DNA of 64,000 nt from Nitrogeniibacter sp050293885 (GTDB lineage Bacteria; Pseudomonadota; Gammaproteobacteria; Burkholderiales; Rhodocyclaceae), in contig JBNKNO010000004.1 of NCBI GenBank assembly GCA_050293885.1, positions 57,848-121,847 on the forward strand, read 5' to 3'. Below are positions 34,268-44,540 of the stretch, one piece after another (within the stretch, counting starts at the first letter, position 1; each line of letters starts with the position of its first letter). Both the position numbers and the translations under genes were made by a program. Under the pieces are notes generated by a model that saw only the letters and a program-made list of their open reading frames with translations, ran no database searches and was not told where the DNA came from.

Positions 34268-35527
34268 ATGAAAACCCGCCGTTCCTTCATCAAGGCCTTG
34301 ACGCTGTCCGCTTCGCTGGCGGCCATGGGTTCGATTTCCACCTTCGCGCAGGCGGCCGACACCATCAAGGTGGGCATCCTGCATTCGCTGTCGGGGACGA
34401 TGGCGATTTCCGAGACGGCGCTGAAGAACGTGGCGCTGATGACCATCGAGGAGATCAATGCCAACGGTGGCGTGATGGGCAAGATGCTGGAGCCGGTCGT
34501 GGTGGACCCGGCGTCGAACTGGCCGCTGTTTGCCGAGAAGGCCCGCCAGCTGATCAGCCAGGACAAGGTGGCGGTGGTGTTCGGTTGCTGGACGTCGGTG
34601 TCGCGCAAGTCGGTGAATCCGGTGTTCAAGGAGCTCAACGGCTTGCTGTTCTATCCCGTGCAGTACGAGGGTGAGGAGCTGGAGAAGAACGTGTTCTACA
34701 CCGGCGCGGCGCCCAACCAGCAGGCGATTCCGGCGGTGGAGTACCTGATGAGCAAGGATGGTGGCGAGGCCAAGCGCTGGGTGCTGCTGGGCACCGACTA
34801 TGTGTATCCGCGCACCACCAACAAGATCCTGCGCGCCTTCCTGCACTCCAAGGGCGTGAAGGATGCGGACATCATGGAGGAGTACACGCCGTTCGGGCAC
34901 TCCGACTACCAGACCATCATTGCCAACATCAAGAAGTTCGCCTCTGCCGGCAAGAAGACAGCGGTGATTTCGACCATCAACGGCGACTCCAACGTGCCGT
35001 TCTACAAGGAACTGGGCAACGCCGGCCTGAAGGCCACCGATGTGCCGGTGGTGGCGTTCTCGGTGGGTGAAGAGGAGTTGCGCGGCGTGGATGCCAAGCC
35101 GCTGGCGGGCCATCTGGCGGCGTGGAACTACTTCATGAGCGTGAAGAACCCGACCAACGCCGCCTTCATCAAGAAGTACAAGGCGTGGGCCGTGGCCAAC
35201 AAGGTGCCCAACGCCGACACGGTGGTGACCAACGACCCGATGGAAGCGACCTACGTGGGCATCCACATGTGGAAGCAGGCGGTCGAGCAGGCCAAGACCA
35301 CCGACGTGGATGCGGTGATCAAGGCCATGGGCGGCCAGAGCTTCAAGGCGCCCAGCGGCTTCACGCTGACGATGGACAAAACCAACCACCACCTGCACAA
35401 GCCGGTGTTGATCGGCGAAGTGCGCGCCAATGGTCAGTTCTCCACCGTGTGGAAGACCAAGGAGCCGATCCGCGCCCAGCCGTGGAGCCCGTTCATTGCG
35501 GGTAACGAGTCCAAGCAAGGCCTGTAA
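34268..35527 (+). CDS. urtA: Urea ABC transporter substrate-binding protein UrtA
   Basis: 419 aa from MKTRRSFIKALTLSASLAAM. The N-terminus has a twin-arginine motif (TRRSFIK), so export is probably by Tat. The mature part is a leucine-type periplasmic binding fold matching UrtA (IKVGILHSLSGTMAISETAL, VFGCWTSVSRKSVNPVF, GLLFYPVQYEGEE, FYTGAAPNQQAIPAVEYLM). It captures urea for the UrtBCDE importer. It is followed by a hairpin terminator, consistent with excess binding protein over permease. Confidence 0.95.
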   Translation: MKTRRSFIKALTLSASLAAMGSISTFAQAADTIKVGILHSLSGTMAISETALKNVALMTIEEINANGGVMGKMLEPVVVDPASNWPLFAEKARQLISQDKVAVVFGCWTSVSRKSVNPVFKELNGLLFYPVQYEGEELEKNVFYTGAAPNQQAIPAVEYLMSKDGGEAKRWVLLGTDYVYPRTTNKILRAFLHSKGVKDADIMEEYTPFGHSDYQTIIANIKKFASAGKKTAVISTINGDSNVPFYKELGNAGLKATDVPVVAFSVGEEELRGVDAKPLAGHLAAWNYFMSVKNPTNAAFIKKYKAWAVANKVPNADTVVTNDPMEATYVGIHMWKQAVEQAKTTDVDAVIKAMGGQSFKAPSGFTLTMDKTNHHLHKPVLIGEVRANGQFSTVWKTKEPIRAQPWSPFIAGNESKQGL

Positions 35528-35550
35528 TCACTGCTGTTTCTGCATGAACT

Positions 35551-35582
35551 GCCGGGTCGGTCGTCGGCCGGCCCGGCTTTTT
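35551..35582 (+). terminator. Hairpin terminator/attenuator between urtA and urtB
   Basis: GCCGGG...CCCGGC stem with further inner pairing (TCGTCGGCCGG), then TTTTT. It probably reduces readthrough into urtB. Confidence 0.75.
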
Positions 35583-35629
35583 GATGCCCAGGTTTCACGC
35601 AATACCCAGACATCACCGGAATCGACACC

Positions 35630-37231
35630 ATGACGCGCTTGCTCATTGCCTTCGCTCTGGCCCTGTGCGCAGCTCTCGCCCATGCCGCGCCCTCGGCCGA
35701 CGTGCTCGCCAAGCTGGCGGAGGACGACTCCGACAGCCGCATCGAGGCCATTCTCGCCCTCGGCGCCGATGGCGACGAAGCGAGCGTGCGCGTGCTCAAT
35801 GCGCTCGCCAACGACGCGCTCGCGCTCACCGGCGAAGGACGCTTGCTCATCCTCACCGACACCGACGCGCTCGACGCGGCGAACGGTGAAGTCGTCGATC
35901 CCTATCCCGAAGATGCCGAAGCGATCTACCTGAACAACCGCATCCGCCGCACGCTGCAAAGCGCGCTGGCGGCCACGCGCATCAAGTCGCCGGAGCGCGA
36001 CGTACGCCTCGCCGCCGCCAACCAGTTGCGCGACGACGCCGACGAAGCCATGGCGCCGCTGCTCGAAAGCGCACTCGACAAGGAGCAGGACAAGGAAATC
36101 CGCGGCGTGCTCACGCTGGCGCTGGCGCGGGTGAACATCGACAGCGCCGACAGCGGCCGTCGCCGCAGCGCCGCCGAGCGGCTGGGCGATTCGGCCGACG
36201 CCTCGGTGAAGGTCATGCTGCAGGCCTTTCTCGCCAAGGACGAGCACGGCAACTTCGTTGAAAAGGACGAGGCGGTACGCACCGCCGCGCAGGACTCCAT
36301 CGCCAGCATCGACCGCCGGCTGGCGCTGGCCGACGCGGTCAACACCGTATTCACCGGCATCTCGCTCGGTTCCATCCTGCTGCTCGCCGCCCTCGGGCTG
36401 GCGATCACCTACGGCGTGATGGGCGTCATCAACATGGCGCATGGCGAGCTGCTGATGCTGGGCGCCTATTCGACCTTTGTGGTGCAGGGGCTGTTCCGCA
36501 GCTATCTGCCCGAGTACGTCGATCAATACGTGCTCGCCGCCGTGCCGGTGGCCTTCTTCACCGCCGCCATCGTCGGCATGATCATGGAGCGCACCGTCAT
36601 CCGCTGGCTGTACGGGCGCACGCTCGAAACCCTGCTGGCCACCTGGGGCCTGTCGCTGGTGCTCATCCAGGGCGCGCGCGTCATCTTCGGCCCGCAAAAC
36701 CTGGAAGTGGCCAACCCGAGCTGGATGAGCGGCGGCGTGGAAGTGCTGGCCAACGTGGTGCTGCCGTGGAACCGGGTGGTCATCATCGCCTTCGCCGCGC
36801 TGGTGTTGCTGCTGGTGTGGCTGATGATGCAGAAGACGCGGCTGGGCATGTTCGTGCGCGCGGTGACGCAGAACCGCGCCATGGCCGGCTGCGTGGGCGT
36901 GCCCACTTCGCGCATCGACACCCTGGCCTTCGGCATCGGCGCCGGCATCGCCGGGCTGGGCGGCTGCGCGCTGTCGCAGGTGGCCAACGTCGGCCCGGCC
37001 ATGGGCCAGGGCTACATCGTCGATTCCTTCATGGTGGTGGTGCTCGGCGGCGTCGGTCAGCTCGCCGGCGCGGTCACCGCCGCGCTCGGCCTGGGGTTGA
37101 TGACCAAGGTGCTCGAAGGCTGGGCCGGGGCGGTGGTTGCGAAGATTCTGGTGCTGGTATTCATCATCATCTTCATCCAGAAACGCCCGCAGGGGCTGTT
37201 CGCCCTCAAGGGCCGGTTCGTGGAGGATTGA
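35630..37231 (+). CDS. urtB: Urea ABC transporter permease UrtB
   Basis: 533 aa. A signal peptide (about 1-19) precedes an extracytoplasmic HEAT-like helical extension (residues about 20-235). The LivH-type permease of about 290 residues follows, with GVINMAHGELLMLGAYSTFV, GRTLETLLATWGLSLVL and GVPTSRIDTLAFGIGAGIAG. The N-terminal extension is a feature of many proteobacterial UrtB proteins. It forms the membrane channel with UrtC. Confidence 0.94.
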   Translation: MTRLLIAFALALCAALAHAAPSADVLAKLAEDDSDSRIEAILALGADGDEASVRVLNALANDALALTGEGRLLILTDTDALDAANGEVVDPYPEDAEAIYLNNRIRRTLQSALAATRIKSPERDVRLAAANQLRDDADEAMAPLLESALDKEQDKEIRGVLTLALARVNIDSADSGRRRSAAERLGDSADASVKVMLQAFLAKDEHGNFVEKDEAVRTAAQDSIASIDRRLALADAVNTVFTGISLGSILLLAALGLAITYGVMGVINMAHGELLMLGAYSTFVVQGLFRSYLPEYVDQYVLAAVPVAFFTAAIVGMIMERTVIRWLYGRTLETLLATWGLSLVLIQGARVIFGPQNLEVANPSWMSGGVEVLANVVLPWNRVVIIAFAALVLLLVWLMMQKTRLGMFVRAVTQNRAMAGCVGVPTSRIDTLAFGIGAGIAGLGGCALSQVANVGPAMGQGYIVDSFMVVVLGGVGQLAGAVTAALGLGLMTKVLEGWAGAVVAKILVLVFIIIFIQKRPQGLFALKGRFVED

Positions 37232-37260
37232 TCGATGACGATACCCGCCGTTTCCGTTCC

Positions 37261-37379
37261 CGTAGGTCGGGTTGAGCGCAGTGAAGCCCGACACCCATGC
37301 GCCCCGACAGACGCGAAAAACGCCAACCGGCCGCGGGAGGCCGATCGTTGGGCTTCGCTTTGCTCAACCCAACCTACGA
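37261..37379. repeat. Intergenic inverted repeat (GTAGGT-type) between urtB and urtC
   Basis: The left arm (GTAGGTCGGGTTGAGCG then GAAGCCCGAC) is complementary to the right arm (GTTGGGCTTCGC then CTCAACCCAACCTACG), about 50 bp apart. This sequence family is widespread between genes in proteobacteria. It lies inside an operon. Confidence 0.8.
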
Positions 37380-37398
37380 ATCATCACGGAATCGCCCC

Positions 37399-38606
37399 AT
37401 GAGAACGCCGCTCACCGTCCGCATTTTCCGCAGCCTGCCGCGCACCGGCTGGGTCGCCCTCGCGGTGTTCGCGCTGGTGGCCTGGGTGGCCATTCCGGCC
37501 GCCCACCTGCTGCTGCCCGAATCGAGCGCGCTGCATGTGTCCGCCTACACCGTCACCCTGCTCGGCAAGATCCTGTGCTACGCGGTGGTGGCCGTGGCCA
37601 TGGACCTCATCTGGGGCTATGCCGGCATCCTCTCGCTCGGCCATGGCGTGTTCTTCGCGCTCGGCGGCTACGCCTTCGGCATGTATCTGATGCGCGGCAT
37701 CGGCACCGACGGCAGCTACGGCGTCAATCTGCCGGACTTCATGGTCTTTCTCGACTGGAAGGAGCTGCCCTGGTTCTGGATCGGCTCGGACAGTTTCCTC
37801 TGGGCGATGATTCTGGTGGTGGCCGTGCCCGGCCTGCTGGCCTACATCTTCGGCTGGTTCGCCTTCCGCTCGCGCATCAAGGGCGTGTATTTCTCGATCA
37901 TCACCCAGGCGCTCACCTACGCCACCATGCTGCTGTTCTTCCGCAACGAAACCGGCTTTGGCGGCAACAACGGCTTTACCGATTTCAAGCGCATCCTCGG
38001 CTACGACATCACCTCGCCGCAGATGCGGCTGGTGTTGTTCGGGCTGTCGGCAGCGCTGCTGATGGCGGTGCTGATTCTCGGCCGCTATCTGGTCACCTCC
38101 AAGTTCGGCCGCGTGCTGGCGGCGATCCGCGATGCCGAATCGCGGGTGCGCTTCATCGGCTACCAGCCGACGCAATACAAGCTGGCGATCTGGACGCTGT
38201 CGGCCGTGCTGTGCGCGCTGGCCGGGGCGCTGTACGTGCCGCAGGTGGGCATCATCAACCCCAGCGAAATGAGCCCGGCCAACTCCATCGAGATTGCGGT
38301 GTGGGTGGCCGTGGGTGGGCGCGGCACGCTCATCGGCGCGGTCATCGGCGCCTTCATCGTCAATCTGGCCAAGAGCTTCTTCACCGTGAGCTTTCCGGAC
38401 TACTGGCTGTTCTTCCTCGGCTTTCTGTTCATCGCAGTCACCCTGTTCCTGCCCCATGGCGTGATCGGGCTGTGGCGTCAGCTGACGCAGCGCGACAAGG
38501 CGGTGCCGCAAACCGAGGACGACCTCGTTGCCGCCGCAGCTCCCGATGCCGCCGATGACGCGAACCTTGCCGAGCCCCCCGTCACCGCCGCCAAAGGAGC
38601 CACCGC

Positions 38607-38610
<4 letters not shown>
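37399..38610 (+). CDS. urtC: Urea ABC transporter permease UrtC
   Basis: 403 aa from MRTPLTVRIFRSLPRTG. A LivM-type permease with about 9-10 membrane helices; WGYAGILSLGHGVFFALGGY, FGGNNGFTDFKRILGYD and NPSEMSPANSIEIAVWVAVG are UrtC hallmarks. The last 40 residues are an Ala/Asp-rich cytoplasmic tail. The in-frame ATG at 37297 falls in the intergenic repeat and is rejected. The stop overlaps the urtD start. Confidence 0.95.
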
Positions 38611-39428
<818 letters not shown>

Positions 39429-39436
39429 CACAACGA

Positions 39437-39590
39437 ACCGTAGGGCGGAAAAGCCGAAGACGCCTTCCGCCGGTCGTGAGCAACAAGGCGCTTGCGCCTT
39501 CAAGATGAGACATACGGCGGAAGGCGCTTCGCTTTTGGCTGCGCCGAAACTTCAGCCGGCCGCGGCCGGCGTCGTTTTCCGCCCCACGAA
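39437..39590. repeat. Intergenic repeat (GTAGGGCGGAA-type) between urtD and urtE
   Basis: CGTAGGGCGGAAAAGCCGAA plus GACGCCTTCCGCC on the left. Complementary arms (CGGCGGAAGGCG near 39515 and GGCGTCGTTTTCCGCCC near 39568) lie to the right. A second, different repeat family inserted within the urt operon. Confidence 0.75.
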
Positions 39591-39611
39591 CCCGATCGGG
39601 CAGGTGTCCCC

Positions 39612-40316
39612 ATGCTGAAAGTCGACAATCTCAACCAGTACTACGGCGGCAGCCACATCCTGCGCAACCTCAGCTTCGAGGTGCCGATGGGCAAGGTCAC
39701 CACCTTGCTCGGGCGCAATGGCGTGGGCAAGACCACGCTGCTCAAGACGCTCATGGGGCTGGTGCCGAGCAAGACCGGCCACATCGCCTTCGGAACCGAT
39801 GCCGGCGAAAAGGACATCACCCGCGCGCCCTCCTACGCCCGCGTCAAGGCCGGCATCGGTTACGTGCCGCAGGGGCGCGAGATCTTTCCGCGCCTGACGG
39901 TGGAGGAAAACCTGCAAATGGGTCTGGCCAGCTGCCCCGCCAGCACGCCCTTGCCGGATCGCATCTTCGAGATGTTCCCGGTGCTGCTTAAGATGATGCG
40001 CCGACGCGGCGGCGACCTCTCCGGCGGCCAGCAACAACAGCTCGCCATCGGCCGCGCGCTGGCCATGGGGCCGAAGCTGCTGATCCTCGACGAGCCCACC
40101 GAGGGCATCCAGCCCTCGATCATCAAGGACATCGAACGCGCCATCCGCACCCTGGCTGAAACCGGCGAAATGGCCATCCTGCTGGTCGAGCAGTATTACG
40201 ACTTCGCCGAATCGCTGGCAGACCACTACCTGCTCATGGAACGCGGCGAAATCATCATGCGCGGACGCGGCGACGAGATGCCGGCGCACGGGGTGAAGGC
40301 GGCGTTGTCGGTGTAG
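39612..40316 (+). CDS. urtE: Urea ABC transporter ATP-binding protein UrtE
   Basis: 234 aa from MLKVDNLNQYYGGSHILR. Walker A is GRNGVGKTT, the signature LSGGQQQQLAIGRAL and Walker B LLILDEPTEGIQPSII, as in LivF-type subunits. It pairs with UrtD to power urea import. The 183-bp gap from urtD is filled by a repeat element, not by a gene. The in-frame start at 39492 lies in that repeat. Confidence 0.95.
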   Translation: MLKVDNLNQYYGGSHILRNLSFEVPMGKVTTLLGRNGVGKTTLLKTLMGLVPSKTGHIAFGTDAGEKDITRAPSYARVKAGIGYVPQGREIFPRLTVEENLQMGLASCPASTPLPDRIFEMFPVLLKMMRRRGGDLSGGQQQQLAIGRALAMGPKLLILDEPTEGIQPSIIKDIERAIRTLAETGEMAILLVEQYYDFAESLADHYLLMERGEIIMRGRGDEMPAHGVKAALSV

Positions 40317-40561
40317 CGCACCGCGCCCACCGCCTCAACCTTCGACCAGGAAACACCCCGCCGTGGCACCCGGCGACCCTTGAGATCGCCGATTCGGTAG
40401 GTGCCGCCGCGCATGGTTCTGTCGACACGGCGCACGTCGGTTTCACACACTGTGTTTCCAGCGCGGCCGACCATGCTTGCACGGCCATGATGCGTTGAAA
40501 CCGTTTCATGACATCCGCCTTGGCTGCTACGCTGAGCTCACCAGGTCAACGGAAGTCCGCC

Positions 40562-41881
40562 ATGCAGAGCGTGCCGCCACCGATTCCCGCCGACCCGGCG
40601 CGCCGCGTTCGACGCCGCGTGCTGGGGGTATCGAGTTATGTGCTCGGCTGCCTGTTCGCGGTGCTCACCGTGGCCGCCGCCTTCGCGTTGTTCGGCGGGG
40701 GGCTGCCCAAGGGATTGGCGCCAGTGATCGCAGGCGCCGTGGGGGCCGTCGTGCTGCTGGTCGTCGCCGTCGTTCTGCTGGTAGTGGCCGAGCAGTGCTT
40801 CGTGCCCAGCGCGACCGAGGTGCTCGAACACGACTCCCGAGCGCCGGTGGTCTATCTGCGCCCCTTCGGCGAAGACGCCGAACTCACCTACGATGTCATC
40901 AGCACCGGCGAGAGCACCACCGCGATCACCGCCAAGGCGGAAGACTTCCTGCTCGCGCTCAACGCCATCGGGCCGCTGGTGTCCATTGCCGAACCGGACC
41001 GATGGGCGCGCTGGGGACTGCACCCGCATGGGGCCTACCGCGATTTCGTCGGCGAGGGCGACTGGCAGGCACGCGTGCAGACGCTGCTCGACCGGGCCGG
41101 CCTGGTGGTGCTCGCCATCGGCGATTCGCCCGGCATCGAATGGGAGATCGAACAGGTACGCCAGCGCGTCGGACCGCAATCGTTGCTGCTCTACCTGCCA
41201 CCGCGCCCCGCCAACGCCTTCACAAGAAAGGGCCGACAGAAGAAGGAAAAGGCGATCTATGAACAGTTCGCCCCGCTGGTCGAAAAACACTTCGAACTCA
41301 CCCTGCCGCCGTTCGCCGAATCGACCTATCTGATTGGCTTCGACGCCGACGGCCAGCCGGTGATGGCGCCCAACGCCCCGCGCAAACGCTGGGTGTTCAC
41401 CGAACACGGCCGCGTTGCCGACGCCATCGGCAGCCAGTTGCGCGCGGTGCTTGCCAAGGTGCGTCCCGGCACCTCGCTCGACCCCTACCGCATCGCCGGC
41501 CGCAGCGGCATGTGGGGGCGCTTCATCGCGGCCACGTGCGTTGTGCTGGCGAGTGTCGGCGTCGCGCTGAGCGGCAGTCTGAACGGCGATCTGCTCGGCT
41601 TTGCAACCCGCCTCGTCCCGAGCCTCCCGCTCATTGCCGGCTGGTGGCTGCTGGCACGCCACTTTCGATCGCGCTGGGCGTGGGCGGCGGTGCTGTTGCT
41701 CATTTCGCTCACCGCGCTGAGTGCCGGTGTGCACGCCTGGGTTCAGTTTGTCAGCCACGATCCGGCGATGCTGGGCTCGGTGGCCTACAACGCGCTCGTC
41801 TGGTTGCTGCTGCTGGGCAATGGCATCGCCGTCCTCGCGCTGGGCCTCTCACTCATCGGCCGTCACGACCCATCGCGCTGA
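40562..41881 (+). CDS. Membrane protein with TIR/SLOG-like soluble domain, unknown function
   Basis: 439 aa from MQSVPPPIPADPARR. Two N-terminal membrane helices (about 24-48 and 53-77) precede a soluble domain of about 210 residues. Its order of motifs (APVVYLRPFGEDAELTYD, AIGPLVSIAEPDRW, AGLVVLAIGDSPGIEWEIEQ) suggests an alpha/beta nucleotide-binding fold with a late Glu, as in TIR-like domains. Four membrane helices close the protein. I do not recognise a named family; the TIR comparison is inference. It is not obviously tied to urt. Confidence 0.75.
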   Translation: MQSVPPPIPADPARRVRRRVLGVSSYVLGCLFAVLTVAAAFALFGGGLPKGLAPVIAGAVGAVVLLVVAVVLLVVAEQCFVPSATEVLEHDSRAPVVYLRPFGEDAELTYDVISTGESTTAITAKAEDFLLALNAIGPLVSIAEPDRWARWGLHPHGAYRDFVGEGDWQARVQTLLDRAGLVVLAIGDSPGIEWEIEQVRQRVGPQSLLLYLPPRPANAFTRKGRQKKEKAIYEQFAPLVEKHFELTLPPFAESTYLIGFDADGQPVMAPNAPRKRWVFTEHGRVADAIGSQLRAVLAKVRPGTSLDPYRIAGRSGMWGRFIAATCVVLASVGVALSGSLNGDLLGFATRLVPSLPLIAGWWLLARHFRSRWAWAAVLLLISLTALSAGVHAWVQFVSHDPAMLGSVAYNALVWLLLLGNGIAVLALGLSLIGRHDPSR

Positions 41882-41976
41882 CATCGCGCGTCGTTCACCG
41901 CGCACGAACACAGACCACGACGACAATGCTATTGTCATCGTCTATGCTGAATGGCACACAAGAGATGCACGCGCCA

Positions 41977-42654
41977 ATGAACCATCTACTTGACAACCCA
42001 ACGTGGCATACGCTGAGTGGTGCCCACGCCCGCTTCTCCGCAGGCACCGACACCGCGCGACGCTACGCGCGGGGTTTCTCGCCGATTCTCGGCTTTGCCG
42101 ACAACGAACATCCTGACCTGGCGGCACTGCTCCCGCATTGCACCTCGGGCGAACACTTCTACACCGCGGGCTGGCAGGGCATCGTCCCGGCTGGATGGGT
42201 GCTCCAGGATGAAGCGAACATGTTCCGCATGGTGTGGGCGGGCGTGGCGCCGCAGATACCCGAGCTCAGGCACGTCATGCCGCTCTCGCGGCACCATGCC
42301 GACGAGGCAATGGCGCTGGCCACCCGGATGGCAACCGGACCGTTCGGGCCACGAACGCTCGAACTGGGCGACTACCTTGGTGTATTCGAGGGCGGCCGAC
42401 TGATCGCCATGGCGGGCGAACGCCTGCAAGCCGGGCACTATCGCGAAATCAGCGGGGTGTGCACGCATCCCGACTATCAGGGTCGCGGGCTGGCACGCAC
42501 GCTGATCCAGGCCTTGGTGCGCCGCCAGCTCGCGCGCCGCGAGACGCCGTTTCTGCATGTCATGAGCAGCGCCACCACCGCCCACAAGCTGTATCAGCGT
42601 GTAGGATTCCGCGACTACTCGGAAGCGGTGGTGAGAGTCATTTCACGACTGTGA
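41977..42654 (+). CDS. GNAT-family N-acetyltransferase (FR47-like)
   Basis: 225 aa from MNHLLDNPTWHTL; ATGs at 41944 and 41965 are also possible. The acetyl-CoA motif is ISGVCTHPDYQGRGLARTLI, followed by HVMSSATTAHKLYQRVGFRD. The N-terminal ~110 residues match the FR47-like group. The substrate is unknown. Confidence 0.88.
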   Translation: MNHLLDNPTWHTLSGAHARFSAGTDTARRYARGFSPILGFADNEHPDLAALLPHCTSGEHFYTAGWQGIVPAGWVLQDEANMFRMVWAGVAPQIPELRHVMPLSRHHADEAMALATRMATGPFGPRTLELGDYLGVFEGGRLIAMAGERLQAGHYREISGVCTHPDYQGRGLARTLIQALVRRQLARRETPFLHVMSSATTAHKLYQRVGFRDYSEAVVRVISRL

Positions 42655-42697
42655 GCGAACGCGGTAGCATGGCCATTCCATTTGGCAATGACTCCTC

Positions 42698-42916
42698 ATG
42701 AAAACCGTCGAAATCACCCGAGAACCCGTCGAGCTGTACAAGATCCTCAAGTTCGAAGGACTGGTCGCCAGTGGCGGCGATGCCAAGAGCGCCGTCGCCG
42801 ACGGTCAGGTCCGCGTCAATGGCGCGGTGGAAACCCGCAAGCGGCGGCAGATCGTGAGCGGCGATGTGGTCGAGTTTGGCGGGCAGGTTCTGAGCATCGT
42901 AAAGGCCCAGGGCTGA
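42698..42916 (+). CDS. S4-domain RNA-binding protein (YbcJ-like)
   Basis: 72 aa, almost entirely an S4 domain (LYKILKFEGLVASGGDAKSA and VRVNGAVETRKRRQIVSGD). YbcJ/YaaA-like S4 proteins bind RNA, possibly ribosomal. The ATG has weak upstream signals. Confidence 0.88.
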   Translation: MKTVEITREPVELYKILKFEGLVASGGDAKSAVADGQVRVNGAVETRKRRQIVSGDVVEFGGQVLSIVKAQG

Positions 42917-43008
42917 ATCGATTCACTTTGCGCGCGCGCGACGCCACGGCCAAGCACGCCATGGGCGTTGCGCCACCAGATGCGCCCCGTTTTGTCGCTG
43001 ATGTTTGC

Positions 43009-44469
43009 ATGCGTTTGCGCCAGCGCGTACACCTGATCGCGCCTTTGCTCGCCCTGCTGGCCGGCCTGCTGGTCGCGTCTCCGGCGTGGGCCGACACCTA
43101 CTCGCCCGCCCACGTACCCAACCCCAAGGCCACGGGCAACGGCTACGTCTCGAATCCGGACGGCATCGTCAGCGCGGCGACGGTCGCCAAGCTCGATGCC
43201 ATGCTCGCTGCGCTGGAACGCGAAACCGGCGCGCAGGTGGCAGTGGTGGCCATCGGCAACACCGATCCTGCCGACATCTTCAGCTTCGCCCAGGCGCTGT
43301 TCGAGCACTGGGGCATCGGCGATAAGTCACGGGACGACGGCTTGCTGATACTGCTGGTGACGGATCAGCGCACGGTGCGTCTGCACACCGGCTACGGACT
43401 CGAAGGCAGCCTGCCCGATGCCGTGTGCAAGCGTATTCAGGAAGACTTCATGGTCCCCCAGTTCAAGCGTGGGGACTACGACGCGGGCCTGATCGCCGGT
43501 GTCCGGCAGGTTGAACACATCCTCACGCAACCGGACTACGCGGCGCAGTTCGTTCACGCCCCCGACGACGCCGTCAGGGGCGCATGGACTGTCTTCCGCT
43601 TCATCGCGCTCGGCATCCTCGTTTTTGTCAGCCTGATCGCATTTGGCGTGAAGTCGGCGTACGGCTACTACTCCGGCTCGCGCCGCCTCAAGGCGACGCC
43701 ACCGGCGATGCGCTACACACGCGGGCAATGGTGGTCGATGGCGCTCGGCGGGCCGGCGCTGATCCTGCTGCTATGTGAACTCCTGCCGCTACGCTGGCCC
43801 GTGCTCACCTTTCTGGGCGTGCTCTACGGCTACTTTTTGCTGTTGCCCTTCGTGCAGCTAAGGCGCCAGCGGCACCATGCGGCAAAGCTCTACACGCGCC
43901 ACAACTACACGGCGATCACCCGTTTTCTGCGGCGCCAACGCGGCTTCTGGCGGTGGATGGCGGTGCTGTTTCCGTTCCCCTGGGCGATCTATCCCTTGCT
44001 GCTCGCCCGCCGCATCGCCTTCTACCGCAACCATCCCCGCCAGTGCACCAAATGCAAGCAGCCGATGCGACGGCTTGCGGAAGAGATCGAGGATCAATAC
44101 CTGTCGTCCGGCCATCAAGTGGAGGAGCAGATCCACGCCAAGGATCACGACGTGTGGCTGTGCGATGCCTGCGGCGACAGCACCGTGCGCAGCTTTGCGG
44201 GCAGCGATGACGACGACTTCGACAAGTGCCCCGCCTGCAAGCATCTGACCTACTGGCAGGAACGCGACGAAACGCTCGTCGAGCCGACCTACACGCACGG
44301 GGGCAGCGGCGAGCGCACGCATGTGTGCAAACACTGCGGTCATCGCGAGGTCATCAGCTACGCCATCGGCCGGCTGCGGCGCAGCAGTTCGTCGTCGAGC
44401 AGCGGCGGCTCGGGCGGCAGTTGGGGCGGTGGCAGCTCCGGCGGTGGCGGTTCGAGCAGCAGTTGGTGA
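43009..44469 (+). CDS. TPM-domain membrane protein with zinc-ribbon cytoplasmic part
   Basis: 486 aa from MRLRQRVHLIAPLLALLAG (signal peptide to about 28; ATG 42961 is possible). A TPM domain (about 48-185, NPDGIVSAATVAKLDAMLA, GIGDKSRDDGLLILL) faces the periplasm. Membrane helices lie at about 195-215, 245-285 and 310-330. Then come at least three CxxC pairs (CTKC, CDAC, CPAC, CKHC) and a Gly/Ser tail ending SSSSW. Similar proteins are annotated as TPM_phosphatase/YgcG-like; the role is unclear. Confidence 0.82.
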   Translation: MRLRQRVHLIAPLLALLAGLLVASPAWADTYSPAHVPNPKATGNGYVSNPDGIVSAATVAKLDAMLAALERETGAQVAVVAIGNTDPADIFSFAQALFEHWGIGDKSRDDGLLILLVTDQRTVRLHTGYGLEGSLPDAVCKRIQEDFMVPQFKRGDYDAGLIAGVRQVEHILTQPDYAAQFVHAPDDAVRGAWTVFRFIALGILVFVSLIAFGVKSAYGYYSGSRRLKATPPAMRYTRGQWWSMALGGPALILLLCELLPLRWPVLTFLGVLYGYFLLLPFVQLRRQRHHAAKLYTRHNYTAITRFLRRQRGFWRWMAVLFPFPWAIYPLLLARRIAFYRNHPRQCTKCKQPMRRLAEEIEDQYLSSGHQVEEQIHAKDHDVWLCDACGDSTVRSFAGSDDDDFDKCPACKHLTYWQERDETLVEPTYTHGGSGERTHVCKHCGHREVISYAIGRLRRSSSSSSSGGSGGSWGGGSSGGGGSSSSW

Positions 44470-44540
44470 CACATGTCATCCAGATCAGCCGCAATCCGCG
44501 CGATACTCGCACTCATTCAAAGCCTCCCGTGCCGACACCG

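Noticed and set aside
35528..37294. 588-codon minus-strand frame opposite urtB
   Set aside because: Shadow; urtB on the plus strand is a clear permease.
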